Source of the DNA: Aequorivita sp. UBA3180
GTDB taxonomy: Bacteria > Bacteroidota > Bacteroidia > Flavobacteriales > Flavobacteriaceae
DNA length: 64,000 nucleotides
Assembly: GCA_002364215.1 (NCBI GenBank)
Contig: DEXQ01000015.1
Location: 156,158-220,157 of the forward strand
Direction of reading: 5' to 3'
The notes below the pieces were generated by a model. It made no database searches and had not been told where the DNA came from. It saw nothing but the letters and a program-made list of their open reading frames with translations. A program made the position numbers and the translations under genes. This document shows, one piece after another, positions 48,278-57,689 of the stretch (positions within the stretch are counted from its first letter, which is position 1; every line of letters begins with the position of its first letter).

Positions 48278-50125
48278 TTACTCCAAATGATCTATCAATT
48301 TTTCAAAACCAAGAATATCATCCCCCATCCCTATTTTTCTGCGGAGCATAGTCTTTTTGGTCTCTACCTGATCTATACTGATGCCCATAAGAGCGGCAAT
48401 CTCCTTGTCTGAAAGTTGCAACTTTATCATACAACAAAAGGCCACATCATTTTCCGACAGGTTGGGAAACATCTCTGCTAGCTGGTGCGCAAAGGCAGGG
48501 TGTACCTCTATGAACTTTCCTTTAAAATATTTCCAATAATTATTTTGCCCCAAAAGATTTTTTAACTTTTCTGCCAGAACGGTGGAACTTTCTAGATTGT
48601 CTCTATTTTCAATAAGCTCTATAATCTGGTTCTGTAGGTTGGACATTTCCATACTCACTTGCACCAATTCCTTTTCCTTGTTTTCCAAAACCCTCTCGCG
48701 TTCAAGGCGCAGCTCTCCCTCAAGGGTACTTTTCTCTTCCAACACCTTCTTTGAATTTTCCAAGCTTGCTACCAGTTCCTGTTGCAATTTCAGTTTGTTT
48801 CTATTGGTTTTATAGAGCACCAAGCCGATGGCTAGGAGGAGTATAAAACTAAGAAAGCCCAAGAGTAGGATATTATCCTTTTTATTATTATTCTCAATCA
48901 AAAGTTCATTGTTTTTCTTTAGCACGAGATTTCGTTCGCGTTGCAAATCATTTTGATAGGCTTCCTGCAGCTCCAAGGATTTGGCATGGTTTAAGGCAGT
49001 ATTGAGGGAGTCTTTTAAAAAATCCAAACGCTCAAAAGCTTGCAATGAATTTTCCACCATTCCGTTTTGTCCATAGGTGAATACAGCCTGTTTTAGAAAG
49101 TCGATTTCGTTGTCGGCATTCATTTTCATTCTCGTGCTGTTTGTTGAGGCTTTTACCCTGTCAATTACCTTTTGAGCCTTAGAATACTGTTTTTTACTAT
49201 TCAAAAAATCAAGATAACGAACGCTCGTTTCCAGAAAGCGAGGCGAACTTATTTGGTACATGCCATCATAAGCGCGTTGGAATGCTTCTTGCGCCTGCTG
49301 TGATTTGCCCATAGCTACATATACTTGGGCAAGATTGCTCACGGCTATCCACATATACTCCTTTTGATTCATTTCCTTAAAGGCATTTTCCGCCTCTTTT
49401 AGGGCTTCTTCCGCCTCTTTATAATTTTCTTCCAACTGAAGTAGGCAATCGGCGTAACTCAATAAAGTAACATAATAGTTGGTTCCTTTTTCCTTTGCGA
49501 AGACCGGCAAAATTTCTTCATAAATATCCCTGGCAAAAGCAAAGTTACTATTGTTGTAATATAAGTTCGCAAGTTTCTGCCTTACGACACTCAATTCGCG
49601 TTCGCTTCCCGATTTCTTTAGAATAGCGATGGCTTTTTTGAGATATTCCAGCGCCATTTCGCTGTTTTTCATATAATTATAATTGGAGGCCATTTCGCCA
49701 TAGGCCTTCCCCACTCCTTCCTGATTACCGGCTTTTTTAAACTGTTCAATGGCATTTTCACTAGCTTGCAATGATTCCTGATATTGCGACCCTATACGAT
49801 AGTTTATGGCTAGATTAAGATACATTTTGGCATGTTGCAAAGGATAATTTTCAGTATAGTCCAGCGCCTTTTCCATGTAGAATTCCGCCGAATCGGGAAC
49901 TGCAAGTTTATTGTACTGTATGCCTATGGTACTGTAGGATTTTCCGATTATGGTATCATGCAGTTCTGAAGAAAATTTTAAGAGTTGAAATAAATAAAAC
50001 TTGGTAGAATCTGGATTGCGCACATGGCTTTCTATCTTTTTGTTGAGCCTTTGTATTTCGGGATTTTGGGCTTGGAGGTCAGTAAATATGCAAAGGAAGA
50101 GAAATAGGAAGGTAAAATTTTTCAT
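48278..50125 (-). CDS. TPR protein with membrane helix and LuxR-like C-terminal DNA-binding domain
   Basis: This 615-aa regulator is of a type common in Bacteroidota: signal peptide (FTFLFLFLCIFTDLQAQN), about eight tetratricopeptide repeats (about 60-380), one membrane helix (about 425-445, ILLLGFLSFILLLAIGLVLY), a coiled coil (about 450-510, LEENKEKELVQVSMEMSNLQ), and a C-terminal helix-turn-helix (about 555-605: LSENDVAFCCMIKLQLSDKE, IAALMGISIDQVETKKTMLR). The TPRs would face outside the cytoplasm and the DNA-binding domain inside. Divergent from the secreted MORN cluster (350 bp apart), it is a plausible regulator of those genes. Confidence 0.87.
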   Translation of the reverse strand: MKNFTFLFLFLCIFTDLQAQNPEIQRLNKKIESHVRNPDSTKFYLFQLLKFSSELHDTIIGKSYSTIGIQYNKLAVPDSAEFYMEKALDYTENYPLQHAKMYLNLAINYRIGSQYQESLQASENAIEQFKKAGNQEGVGKAYGEMASNYNYMKNSEMALEYLKKAIAILKKSGSERELSVVRQKLANLYYNNSNFAFARDIYEEILPVFAKEKGTNYYVTLLSYADCLLQLEENYKEAEEALKEAENAFKEMNQKEYMWIAVSNLAQVYVAMGKSQQAQEAFQRAYDGMYQISSPRFLETSVRYLDFLNSKKQYSKAQKVIDRVKASTNSTRMKMNADNEIDFLKQAVFTYGQNGMVENSLQAFERLDFLKDSLNTALNHAKSLELQEAYQNDLQRERNLVLKKNNELLIENNNKKDNILLLGFLSFILLLAIGLVLYKTNRNKLKLQQELVASLENSKKVLEEKSTLEGELRLERERVLENKEKELVQVSMEMSNLQNQIIELIENRDNLESSTVLAEKLKNLLGQNNYWKYFKGKFIEVHPAFAHQLAEMFPNLSENDVAFCCMIKLQLSDKEIAALMGISIDQVETKKTMLRRKIGMGDDILGFEKLIDHLE

Positions 50126-50475
50126 AAGTAAGTTTGGGGGGATAAATATAATTGAAATTACTATAATGTATTTTAAGGAAGTTTGAAATGCTAGTAAGAA
50201 AATGAGCTTTTCGAAAATTAAATTTTACAATTGTTGTTTTCATTTTTCCAAATGATTTATTCACAAATAATTTTTTTTAAAAGAAATAACGCTGGGAATA
50301 TTTAGGTCCATTTTTTATTTAGTTTACACAAATTACTGATAACCATAGCTTAACATCAAACTCTTTTGTAATAATGGTAAGACACCCCTAAACTGAACCT
50401 TTTCGAATAGAAAAAAATAGACGAGTTTCATAATTTTATTTTAAGAAAACTTTAAGAGTTTATTATATTTGGAGC
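50126..50475. other. Divergent intergenic region of TPR regulator and MORN cluster
   Basis: This region is AT-rich and no gene is seen in it. A TATATTTG box at 50464-50471 (exact TAnnTTTG) lies 4 bp before the ATG of the MORN gene, so transcription may start at the start codon itself (leaderless). No TTG was found at a -33 position. Confidence 0.4.
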
Positions 50476-53400
50476 ATGAAAAAGATTATAATATTAACAG
50501 TGGCGCTTTTAAGCCTTGCCGCAGTGGGTCAAGAAAAATTGGAGATTATTGATCTTGACATTATTAGTGAAAATATTGCATTAAAAGCAAAAGCAAAAGA
50601 CTTCAAAGGTATCTTGGAGGAATTGGAAAAGGTGAACAAAAATGATACAGCCTATGCCAATTCCCTTATCACCAAGTCTTACTACCTATTGGCTTTGGAA
50701 CGATATGAAGAAGCCGCAGCCACGATAGACGAAGGGTTAAAAATGGAAATTGGAGACCTAAAAAGTTCTTTCTATCAAAACAAAGGAAATTTATTAATAA
50801 GGCAAAAAAAGTACGACGAAGCTATTGCTACATTTAATAAAGGGTTGGAACTGTACCCTGCAAATCATTTCTTACTTTATAACAAAGCTGTAGCCTTAGA
50901 TGAAAAGGGGCTTCATAAAGAGGCCGTAAATATTCTAGAACAGGTAATTTCTATAAATCCCGTTTATGCCAATGCCTATTTGAAGTTAGGATTTATATAT
51001 TATGCCCAAGAGCGTCCATCACAGGCATTGTTAGCTTTTAACATGGCGCTTATGATGGAGCCTGATAGCGAAACTTCGTTTGAAAGGCTCAGGGCAATCA
51101 ACACAATGTTTAGCACCGCAAATGAAAACAAGCGTACCCCTGGCTTGATACTTTCCGAAGACGATAAGGCTTTTGATGAAATTGACCTAATTATCAGTAA
51201 CCAAATAGCATTAAATAAAAATTATAAAATAGATAACGATCTCGATTTTTCATTGACAAAGCAAAATCATGCGCTGCTGGTAAAACTTATGGACTTTAAG
51301 GGAAAAGGAGATTTTTGGAGTAAAAGAATAGTTCCCTTCTTTCAGTGGATTCAAAAATCCGAATATTTTGATGCTTTTAGCTATACCATTGCCTATTCCA
51401 TAGAAAATGAAAAACTTAAAAAAATTGTTGAAAAAAACACTAAGGAAATAAGCGAATTTATAGGTGCAGCGCTACCCCATTGGGCTAAAATTATCCAAAA
51501 GGACAATAAATCATTGCTCAGCGATGAGATAGTACAATATGTTTATTCCGGAAACCCCTTACACTTAAGTGCTATGGGCACTTACAACGGGGATGAGAAA
51601 CAAAGTGGAGCATGGGTTTATTTTAATCAACAAGGAAGAAAAGCAACCGAAGCAATATATCAGGACGGGGAACGTAACGGCCCCTGGAAATGGTTTGACG
51701 AACAGTTAAACCTAAAAGAAGTAGCTGTATATAAGAATGGTGAGTTACACGGTGAAAATATTGTCTATTATCCGAATGGGCAAATCTCAATTAAGGCATT
51801 TTTCAAAGATGGAAAGCTAGATGGCGAATATCTCTATTACAATGAGAAAGGGGCACTTGAACAAAAAAAATATTTCAATGCAGGACAGTTAACAAATACT
51901 TACACTGCATACTTCAGTGTAGGTGAGGAAATTCCTGAATATGTTATTGAATATAAGGATGATAAGATAAAAGGCAAAGCACTTGAGTATTATGCCAATG
52001 GGAAACTATATTCAGAAATTCCCTTTGTTGATGGGACACGTGTAGGAGTTGAAAAAACATACTATATAAATGATTCCCTAAAAAATGAAATTACCTATGA
52101 AGCAGGTAAACTTCAAGGTCCCTATAAATCCTATTATGCAAACGGAAAATCATTTGAAATAGGCACCTATGAAAATGATCTTTTATATGGGCCGTTTATT
52201 GCCTATTATCCCGATGGCATCCTTCAAAGCGAAGGCAATTATGAAGAAGGATTGCTGGAAGGAAGCTATACATACTATGATCATGATGGAAAAAAATATT
52301 ACAACTACACATATCGTAAAGGAGATGTTATCAATTATCGGTTTTTCAATAAAAAAGGTGAGATTATAAAAGAAGGCAAAAAAAGAGGGGGCGAGTTTTA
52401 CTATAATGGCTTTGCCTCTAATGGAAACCTCACTTCGGAAGGACTATACGACGTGTCCGGTGGCAAAAAGGGAACGTGGAAATATTATGACAATAATGGA
52501 AATTTAAAATCAACAGGGAATTATGAAAATGACCGGGCCCAAGGTAAGTATATTTCATATTATCCCGATGGCAACACCGAATGGGAAGGGAATTATAAAT
52601 ACGATACACTCGTAGGCTATTATGTAAGTTATCATAAAAATGGCAGCATGGAAAATCAAGGAGGCTATAAAAATGGGGAACAACAAGGAGAATGGCGATT
52701 TTATTATCCTGATGGAAATTTGGAAAGCATAAATTATTTGCATCAAGGAACATTTCATGGAAAGCAGGAATATTTTGGTGTGGAAGGAGAACTAACTAAA
52801 ATCGCTTTATACAAACGTGATGACCTTATAGCTGAAACCTTCTACAAAAAAGACGGGACAGAATTTCAAATAATAAACTACACACCCTCAAAAAAAGATA
52901 CACTCTTAGTATTGAAACATTTTAACGGTAAAGCATCAACTGAGACCACCTACATACATGACGTGATGCACGGTCCTTATACAGCTTATTTTTTTGACGG
53001 CAGTCTTCAAGGGAAGGGGCAGTTCTTAAACGGTATGAAAAACGGTACTTGGAACTGGTATTTTGAAAATGGAAAACCAAATGTAGCGGCCAAGTATGTT
53101 TTGGACCTTTTGGACGGAAAATTCATTCGCTATTATGAAAATGGTCAAATTGAAGACGACGATTTTTACGAATTGGGAATGCGAAGCGGTGATTGGAAAT
53201 CTTATTATGAAGATGGCGCCCTCTATTCCAACACCTCATATGTTAACGATAAAGTACACGGCCGAAAGGAATTCTACAGTCCTACCGGCAAGTTACAATT
53301 GGTTCGTTTTTATGATCATGGCGTTTTGATAGGCTATAGCTATAACGGTAAAGACGGTAAAGAAATAGATATGATCCCAATTGAAAATGAAACTGCAAAA

Positions 53401-53772
53401 ATTACCGCTTATTACGATAACGGAAATGTTTCAAGAGAATTGGAATTTAAAAACGGGCAATATGTGGGTTCTTACAAAACCTACTATTATAATGGACAGC
53501 TCAAAGATGAATTTGCCCATCAAAACGGAGAGTACCAAGGTCCAAAAATTTCTTACTATGCCAACGGAAAAGTAAAAGAACGACAGGAATATGTAATAGG
53601 ATTACTTCACGGAAAATCGACCAAATATTATGAAGATGGGACCCTTCAGGAAGAGGCCCATTACAAAAATGACATTCAAATAGGTAATGCCTCCACCTAT
53701 GACAAATCAGGCAAAAAAATTAAATCTGAAGATTACTTTAATGGAAAAATATATGCGCAACAAACTTTTTAA
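50476..53772 (+). CDS. Secreted TPR plus MORN_2 (YwqK-like) repeat protein, 1098 aa
   Basis: This large protein has a signal peptide (IIILTVALLSLAAVGQ). TPR-like repeats (about 55-220: YALALERYEEA-type segments, NKGNLLIRQKKYDEAIATFN, YANAYLKLGFIYYAQERPSQ) are followed by an intermediate domain (about 230-350). The last two thirds (about 365-1095) is a run of roughly 30 MORN_2/YwqK repeats of about 23 residues with the pattern Y.NG....G.Y..G...G.W..YY..G (for example GEWRFYYPDGNLESINY, GPYTAYFFDGSLQGKGQF, GDWKSYYEDGALYSN). The family name toxin-antitoxin YwqK comes from one Bacillus example and need not apply. The two DUF3857 genes follow in the same unit; the next start lies inside this gene's 3' end. 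Confidence 0.88.
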   Translation: MKKIIILTVALLSLAAVGQEKLEIIDLDIISENIALKAKAKDFKGILEELEKVNKNDTAYANSLITKSYYLLALERYEEAAATIDEGLKMEIGDLKSSFYQNKGNLLIRQKKYDEAIATFNKGLELYPANHFLLYNKAVALDEKGLHKEAVNILEQVISINPVYANAYLKLGFIYYAQERPSQALLAFNMALMMEPDSETSFERLRAINTMFSTANENKRTPGLILSEDDKAFDEIDLIISNQIALNKNYKIDNDLDFSLTKQNHALLVKLMDFKGKGDFWSKRIVPFFQWIQKSEYFDAFSYTIAYSIENEKLKKIVEKNTKEISEFIGAALPHWAKIIQKDNKSLLSDEIVQYVYSGNPLHLSAMGTYNGDEKQSGAWVYFNQQGRKATEAIYQDGERNGPWKWFDEQLNLKEVAVYKNGELHGENIVYYPNGQISIKAFFKDGKLDGEYLYYNEKGALEQKKYFNAGQLTNTYTAYFSVGEEIPEYVIEYKDDKIKGKALEYYANGKLYSEIPFVDGTRVGVEKTYYINDSLKNEITYEAGKLQGPYKSYYANGKSFEIGTYENDLLYGPFIAYYPDGILQSEGNYEEGLLEGSYTYYDHDGKKYYNYTYRKGDVINYRFFNKKGEIIKEGKKRGGEFYYNGFASNGNLTSEGLYDVSGGKKGTWKYYDNNGNLKSTGNYENDRAQGKYISYYPDGNTEWEGNYKYDTLVGYYVSYHKNGSMENQGGYKNGEQQGEWRFYYPDGNLESINYLHQGTFHGKQEYFGVEGELTKIALYKRDDLIAETFYKKDGTEFQIINYTPSKKDTLLVLKHFNGKASTETTYIHDVMHGPYTAYFFDGSLQGKGQFLNGMKNGTWNWYFENGKPNVAAKYVLDLLDGKFIRYYENGQIEDDDFYELGMRSGDWKSYYEDGALYSNTSYVNDKVHGRKEFYSPTGKLQLVRFYDHGVLIGYSYNGKDGKEIDMIPIENETAKITAYYDNGNVSRELEFKNGQYVGSYKTYYYNGQLKDEFAHQNGEYQGPKISYYANGKVKERQEYVIGLLHGKSTKYYEDGTLQEEAHYKNDIQIGNASTYDKSGKKIKSEDYFNGKIYAQQTF

Positions 53773-55690
53773 ACTGCAGGCATTATTGGGCATTTTCCTT
53801 TTAATTTCTACCACTTTACAGGCTCAATATTCCGAAACTTTTCAAAAATATAAACAACAGCATCCGGATGAGTCAAGAGTTCGTTTAAACCAGGAGTCCA
53901 ATCTCTTTATTAGGTTGGACAATGGTACTTTTGATATTCTTCAGGAACATATAGAAGAAGATTTGTATCTTAATGAAGCCGCCACACAAGGCTCCCAACA
54001 ATCCTTAACCTTTTCCAGCTTTATTGAGTTGGCAGATATTGAGGCCTCTTCTTTTAATTATATAGATGATAAATACAAAGAAGAAAAGGTTTCAGAATTT
54101 ACAGAAAAAGATGAAATGGGCCAGTCTTTTTATGATGATACAAAATCAATAAATTTTACGTATTCAAACCTTAAAAAGGGTTCCCGTTCAAAACTTAAAT
54201 ATTCCCAAAAAATAAAGAACCCGCGATTTTTAGGACCGTTCTATTTTGGGGACTATTCTCCGATAGCACAAAATAAATTTAGCATTACCGCTGATGCGTC
54301 AATAAATTTAAAATTTAAAGAGTTCAACACTCAAAACGCAAATATTGTCTTCTCAAAGAAAGAAAAGCGTGGCAAGATAATCTATACCTGGGAGCTAAAG
54401 GACGTAGATGCCTTTGATTATGAAACACAGGCATCCACCTATAAAAATGTTCTTCCTCACATTATTCCATATATTGCTTCTTATCAAATAAATGGTAATA
54501 CCGTACCTCTTCTTAATGAAACCAAAGACCTATACAATTGGTATTACTCCTTAGTAAAAGATATAAATCAAGAACCCGCAGATCCAGAACTTATTGCACT
54601 TACAAATAGTCTTACTAACAGGCTAGAGAGTGATTTAGAAAAAGTAAAGGCCATCTATTACTGGACACAACGCAATATAAAGTACATTGCATTTGAGTAT
54701 GCCCTTGGTGGATTTGTGCCCAGAGAAGCCAATCAGGTTTTTAAGAAAAAATATGGTGATTGCAAAGACAATAGCAGCATCCTCTTTAAAATGCTTGAAA
54801 TTGCCGGCTTGAAGGGCCATTTAACCTGGATTGGTACCCGAAGTATTCCATACAGTTATGAAGAAGTACCAACTCCTTTGGTAGATAACCACATGATCTT
54901 GAGTTATATTGATGGATCAGACATTTATTACTTAGATGCAACGGGAAGAAATATCCCTATAACCTATCCATCACCTTCTATCCAAGGAAAAGAAGCGCTT
55001 ATTGCCATAGACGAAAACAATTATCAAATTGCAAAAGTACCAATTGTCGCCGCCGAAAAAAATGCTATTATCGACAGCACTCAACTCCAAATACAGGGAG
55101 ACCAGCTTATTGGCACAACTAAAGTAGAAATTTCAGGATATAATAAAACCGACTATTTATACACATTAGGAAACCTTGAAACCAAGGCTGAACTCTACAA
55201 TTTTTACAACAGTATTTTTGAAAAAGGAAACAATAAATTTATTGCCCAGAATATCGTAGAAAACAACAAGGACGATTACGACAAAAACGTAGTAGTATCT
55301 TATAAGTTTACAGTTGGCGATTATTTTAAACAGTTTGGTGATAAGATTTTCATCAATCTTAACCTCAATCGATACGTTTCCCAATATCGCACAGATCCAA
55401 ACAGAAAACGTGATATAGAGTTTGATTATAAAAACCATTACGTCTTTGAAACTGAATTTCAAATTCCTCCCGGATATGCGTTAGAATATCTTCCAGAATC
55501 GCAAACATTTGAAAATGATTTAATAAAAACCACCATTTCTTATTCGCAAGAAGGCAATACAATAAAGTACAACCATAAGGTAACCTGTGATTTTTTAGTC
55601 TTGGATCTTGATAAACAAAAAGAAATTAACAATCTTATCAAAGAAGTAGAAAAAGCCTATAAGGAAGTAGTAATCCTTACAAAATCTTAA
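53753..55690 (+). CDS. DUF3857 and transglutaminase-like protein, catalytic triad intact
   Basis: This is a secreted protein of about 645 aa. ATGs at 53741 and 53753 are both possible; I use the second, which gives a standard signal peptide (MRNKLFKLQALLGIFLLIST). Both starts overlap the upstream MORN gene (53741-53772), so translation is coupled. The N-terminal half (about 20-270) fits DUF3857. A transglutaminase-like domain follows with C337 (YGDCKDNSSILFKML), H380 (VDNHMILSYID) and D395 (YYLDATG), the cysteine-histidine-aspartate triad. A C-terminal beta domain (about 430-645) matches DUF3858-type regions. The pair with the next gene suggests a shared envelope function. Confidence 0.88.
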   Translation: MRNKLFKLQALLGIFLLISTTLQAQYSETFQKYKQQHPDESRVRLNQESNLFIRLDNGTFDILQEHIEEDLYLNEAATQGSQQSLTFSSFIELADIEASSFNYIDDKYKEEKVSEFTEKDEMGQSFYDDTKSINFTYSNLKKGSRSKLKYSQKIKNPRFLGPFYFGDYSPIAQNKFSITADASINLKFKEFNTQNANIVFSKKEKRGKIIYTWELKDVDAFDYETQASTYKNVLPHIIPYIASYQINGNTVPLLNETKDLYNWYYSLVKDINQEPADPELIALTNSLTNRLESDLEKVKAIYYWTQRNIKYIAFEYALGGFVPREANQVFKKKYGDCKDNSSILFKMLEIAGLKGHLTWIGTRSIPYSYEEVPTPLVDNHMILSYIDGSDIYYLDATGRNIPITYPSPSIQGKEALIAIDENNYQIAKVPIVAAEKNAIIDSTQLQIQGDQLIGTTKVEISGYNKTDYLYTLGNLETKAELYNFYNSIFEKGNNKFIAQNIVENNKDDYDKNVVVSYKFTVGDYFKQFGDKIFINLNLNRYVSQYRTDPNRKRDIEFDYKNHYVFETEFQIPPGYALEYLPESQTFENDLIKTTISYSQEGNTIKYNHKVTCDFLVLDLDKQKEINNLIKEVEKAYKEVVILTKS

Positions 55691-55699
55691 TAATATCGT

Positions 55700-57661
55700 A
55701 TGAAAGAAATCATCAATTTTTTGACAATTATATGTATCGCACCTCTTTTATTTTCACAGGACAATCCTTTCTATAAAGAGTACTCATGGGAAAAAAACCC
55801 AAACTTTTCAGTAATAGCTGCAGATAGTATCTCAATTATTGGGCTTAAAGATAAAATCACCTATGAATTTGTTTTTGAAGATGAGGATTTTTGGGAGTAT
55901 TTTTTGGAACATAAAGCGGTGTGGCTAAACAGTGATGAACGCATTGAAGACTACAATAAAATTTATCTACCATACAATAGCACGTCTGAACTCCTTTTAA
56001 GTAAAGCCCGTGTAATCAAACCCAACGGAACGATTATCGTTCTTGATGATTCCAAAATATTGACTGCGAAAGATGAGAAAACTGAGCGTGTCTATAAATA
56101 TTTTGCTTTTGAAGGCATAGAAAAAGGAAGCATTGTAGAATATTATTACGTAGTAAAGCGCATTCCAGAATATAGAGGTAAGCAAATCTTTTTTCAAACT
56201 TCATATCCCAAAAATGATGTAGCCTTTGATCTCTATGCACCTTCAAATTTAGTGTTCAAATTCAAAAGTTACAACGGGCTGCCAGAAGTGATAAAAGATA
56301 CGCTATCAGAAAAAAAATCTCACTGGACGATGCGGTCTTCAGAAATAGCTGCTTTGGAAGAAGAGAGTCAAGCCGCGTACAATGCTTATAGAGCTTTTTT
56401 AATATTCAAATTAGATGAAAATCTATCTACCAACAGCAAGGATCTTATTTCATATAGCAACGTATCGCAAAACCTCTACAATTATTATTATGGTGAAATT
56501 GACAAAAAAGTACAGAAAAAGCTAGATAAATTCATTAAAGAGGCTGGCATAAAACCAAGCTTAGACGAGGAAGAAATGATAAGAACGCTTGAAACCTATA
56601 TTAAGACTAATGTTTATCTCGAGCAAGGTGGAAAGACAACCAGCGAATTGGAAAATGTACTAGATCAAAAAGTTGCAAATATTCAAGGAATGACCAAGTT
56701 GTTTGTATCGCTATTCAACTCTTTAAATATTAAACATGAGATTATATTGACCAGTGACCGGCAGGATCTCAAATTTGATCCAGGGTTTGAAGCCACCAAC
56801 TTTCTAAATGAGTTTCTGATTTATTTCCCGAAAACTGAAAAGTATATGTCACCTACCGATTTTGACTCCCGTTACGGTTTCCCCCCAGCTTATCTAACAG
56901 ATACCTATGGATTGAATATTAAAGAGGTTGTTCTGGGAGAGTTTAAATCAGGTGCCGGTAAAATTGAATATATAGACCCGGTTCCTGCTGAGAAAACTGT
57001 AGATAAGATGATTATCAATGTAACTTTCGATAGGGAAGATCTTACCAAAACCAATATTAAGCTCGAACGTTCCATGGAAGGATATTATGCTATGTATATG
57101 CAACCTTTTATGAATTTAATTCCCGAAGAAAACAAAACCGAGCTCTTGGAAGGATTCGCTAAAAATCTTGATGAAAACGCAGTTATTTTAACTAAAAAAA
57201 TGAACAATGCCGAACCCAAACTCTTTGGTATAAAACCATTGGAGTTTGTGTTAGATTTTGAATCGGAAGCGTTTGTTGAAAAGGCCGGAAACCATTACCT
57301 TTTTAAAGTGGGTGACCTTATTGGCGCACAAATTCAGATGTATCAGGAAACGGAGCGTAAATTGCCCCTTGAAGATGAATTCACACGAACCTACTACCGT
57401 ACTATCAATGTCAAAATCCCTGAAGGATATAAGGTAGCAAATGCCGAAGACATTAACATTGACCACTCCTTTTCTAAAGACGGAAAAAAAGTATTGATGT
57501 TTAAGTCATTTTATGAAATGGATGGAGATACTTTGAAAATAACTGCTGATGAATTTTATAATATCAATAAAATTTCAAAAGAGTTCTATGAAGATTATCG
57601 CCAGGTAATAAATAGTGCTGCAGATTTTAATAAAGTAACTTTGATTTTGGAGCCTAAATAA
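55700..57661 (+). CDS. DUF3857 paralogue with degenerate transglutaminase domain
   Basis: This 653-aa secreted protein (signal IINFLTIICIAPLLFSQ) has the same layout as its upstream neighbour: DUF3857 (about 20-260), a transglutaminase-like fold, and a C-terminal beta domain. The catalytic residues are gone. The stretch matching YGDCKDNSS reads LDQKVANIQGMTKLFVSLFN without the cysteine, the DNHMIL position reads FLNEFLIYF without the histidine, and the aspartate position is not conserved. It is therefore probably a non-enzymatic partner or binding protein. It starts 9 bp after the active paralogue and is the last gene of the unit. Confidence 0.85.
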   Translation: MKEIINFLTIICIAPLLFSQDNPFYKEYSWEKNPNFSVIAADSISIIGLKDKITYEFVFEDEDFWEYFLEHKAVWLNSDERIEDYNKIYLPYNSTSELLLSKARVIKPNGTIIVLDDSKILTAKDEKTERVYKYFAFEGIEKGSIVEYYYVVKRIPEYRGKQIFFQTSYPKNDVAFDLYAPSNLVFKFKSYNGLPEVIKDTLSEKKSHWTMRSSEIAALEEESQAAYNAYRAFLIFKLDENLSTNSKDLISYSNVSQNLYNYYYGEIDKKVQKKLDKFIKEAGIKPSLDEEEMIRTLETYIKTNVYLEQGGKTTSELENVLDQKVANIQGMTKLFVSLFNSLNIKHEIILTSDRQDLKFDPGFEATNFLNEFLIYFPKTEKYMSPTDFDSRYGFPPAYLTDTYGLNIKEVVLGEFKSGAGKIEYIDPVPAEKTVDKMIINVTFDREDLTKTNIKLERSMEGYYAMYMQPFMNLIPEENKTELLEGFAKNLDENAVILTKKMNNAEPKLFGIKPLEFVLDFESEAFVEKAGNHYLFKVGDLIGAQIQMYQETERKLPLEDEFTRTYYRTINVKIPEGYKVANAEDINIDHSFSKDGKKVLMFKSFYEMDGDTLKITADEFYNINKISKEFYEDYRQVINSAADFNKVTLILEPK

Positions 57662-57689
57662 TTTTTATTCTAAACCGTTTTGGGTAAGC

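Noticed and set aside
50476..53772. Toxin-antitoxin system from the YwqK repeat label
   Set aside because: The protein has a signal peptide and about 30 MORN_2 repeats, and no toxin gene is adjacent. The label derives from one Bacillus gene and does not apply to large secreted repeat proteins.
55700..57661. Frameshift as the cause of the missing transglutaminase triad
   Set aside because: The frame is continuous over 653 codons with good DUF3857 and C-terminal similarity to the neighbour; the active-site positions are substituted, not shifted.
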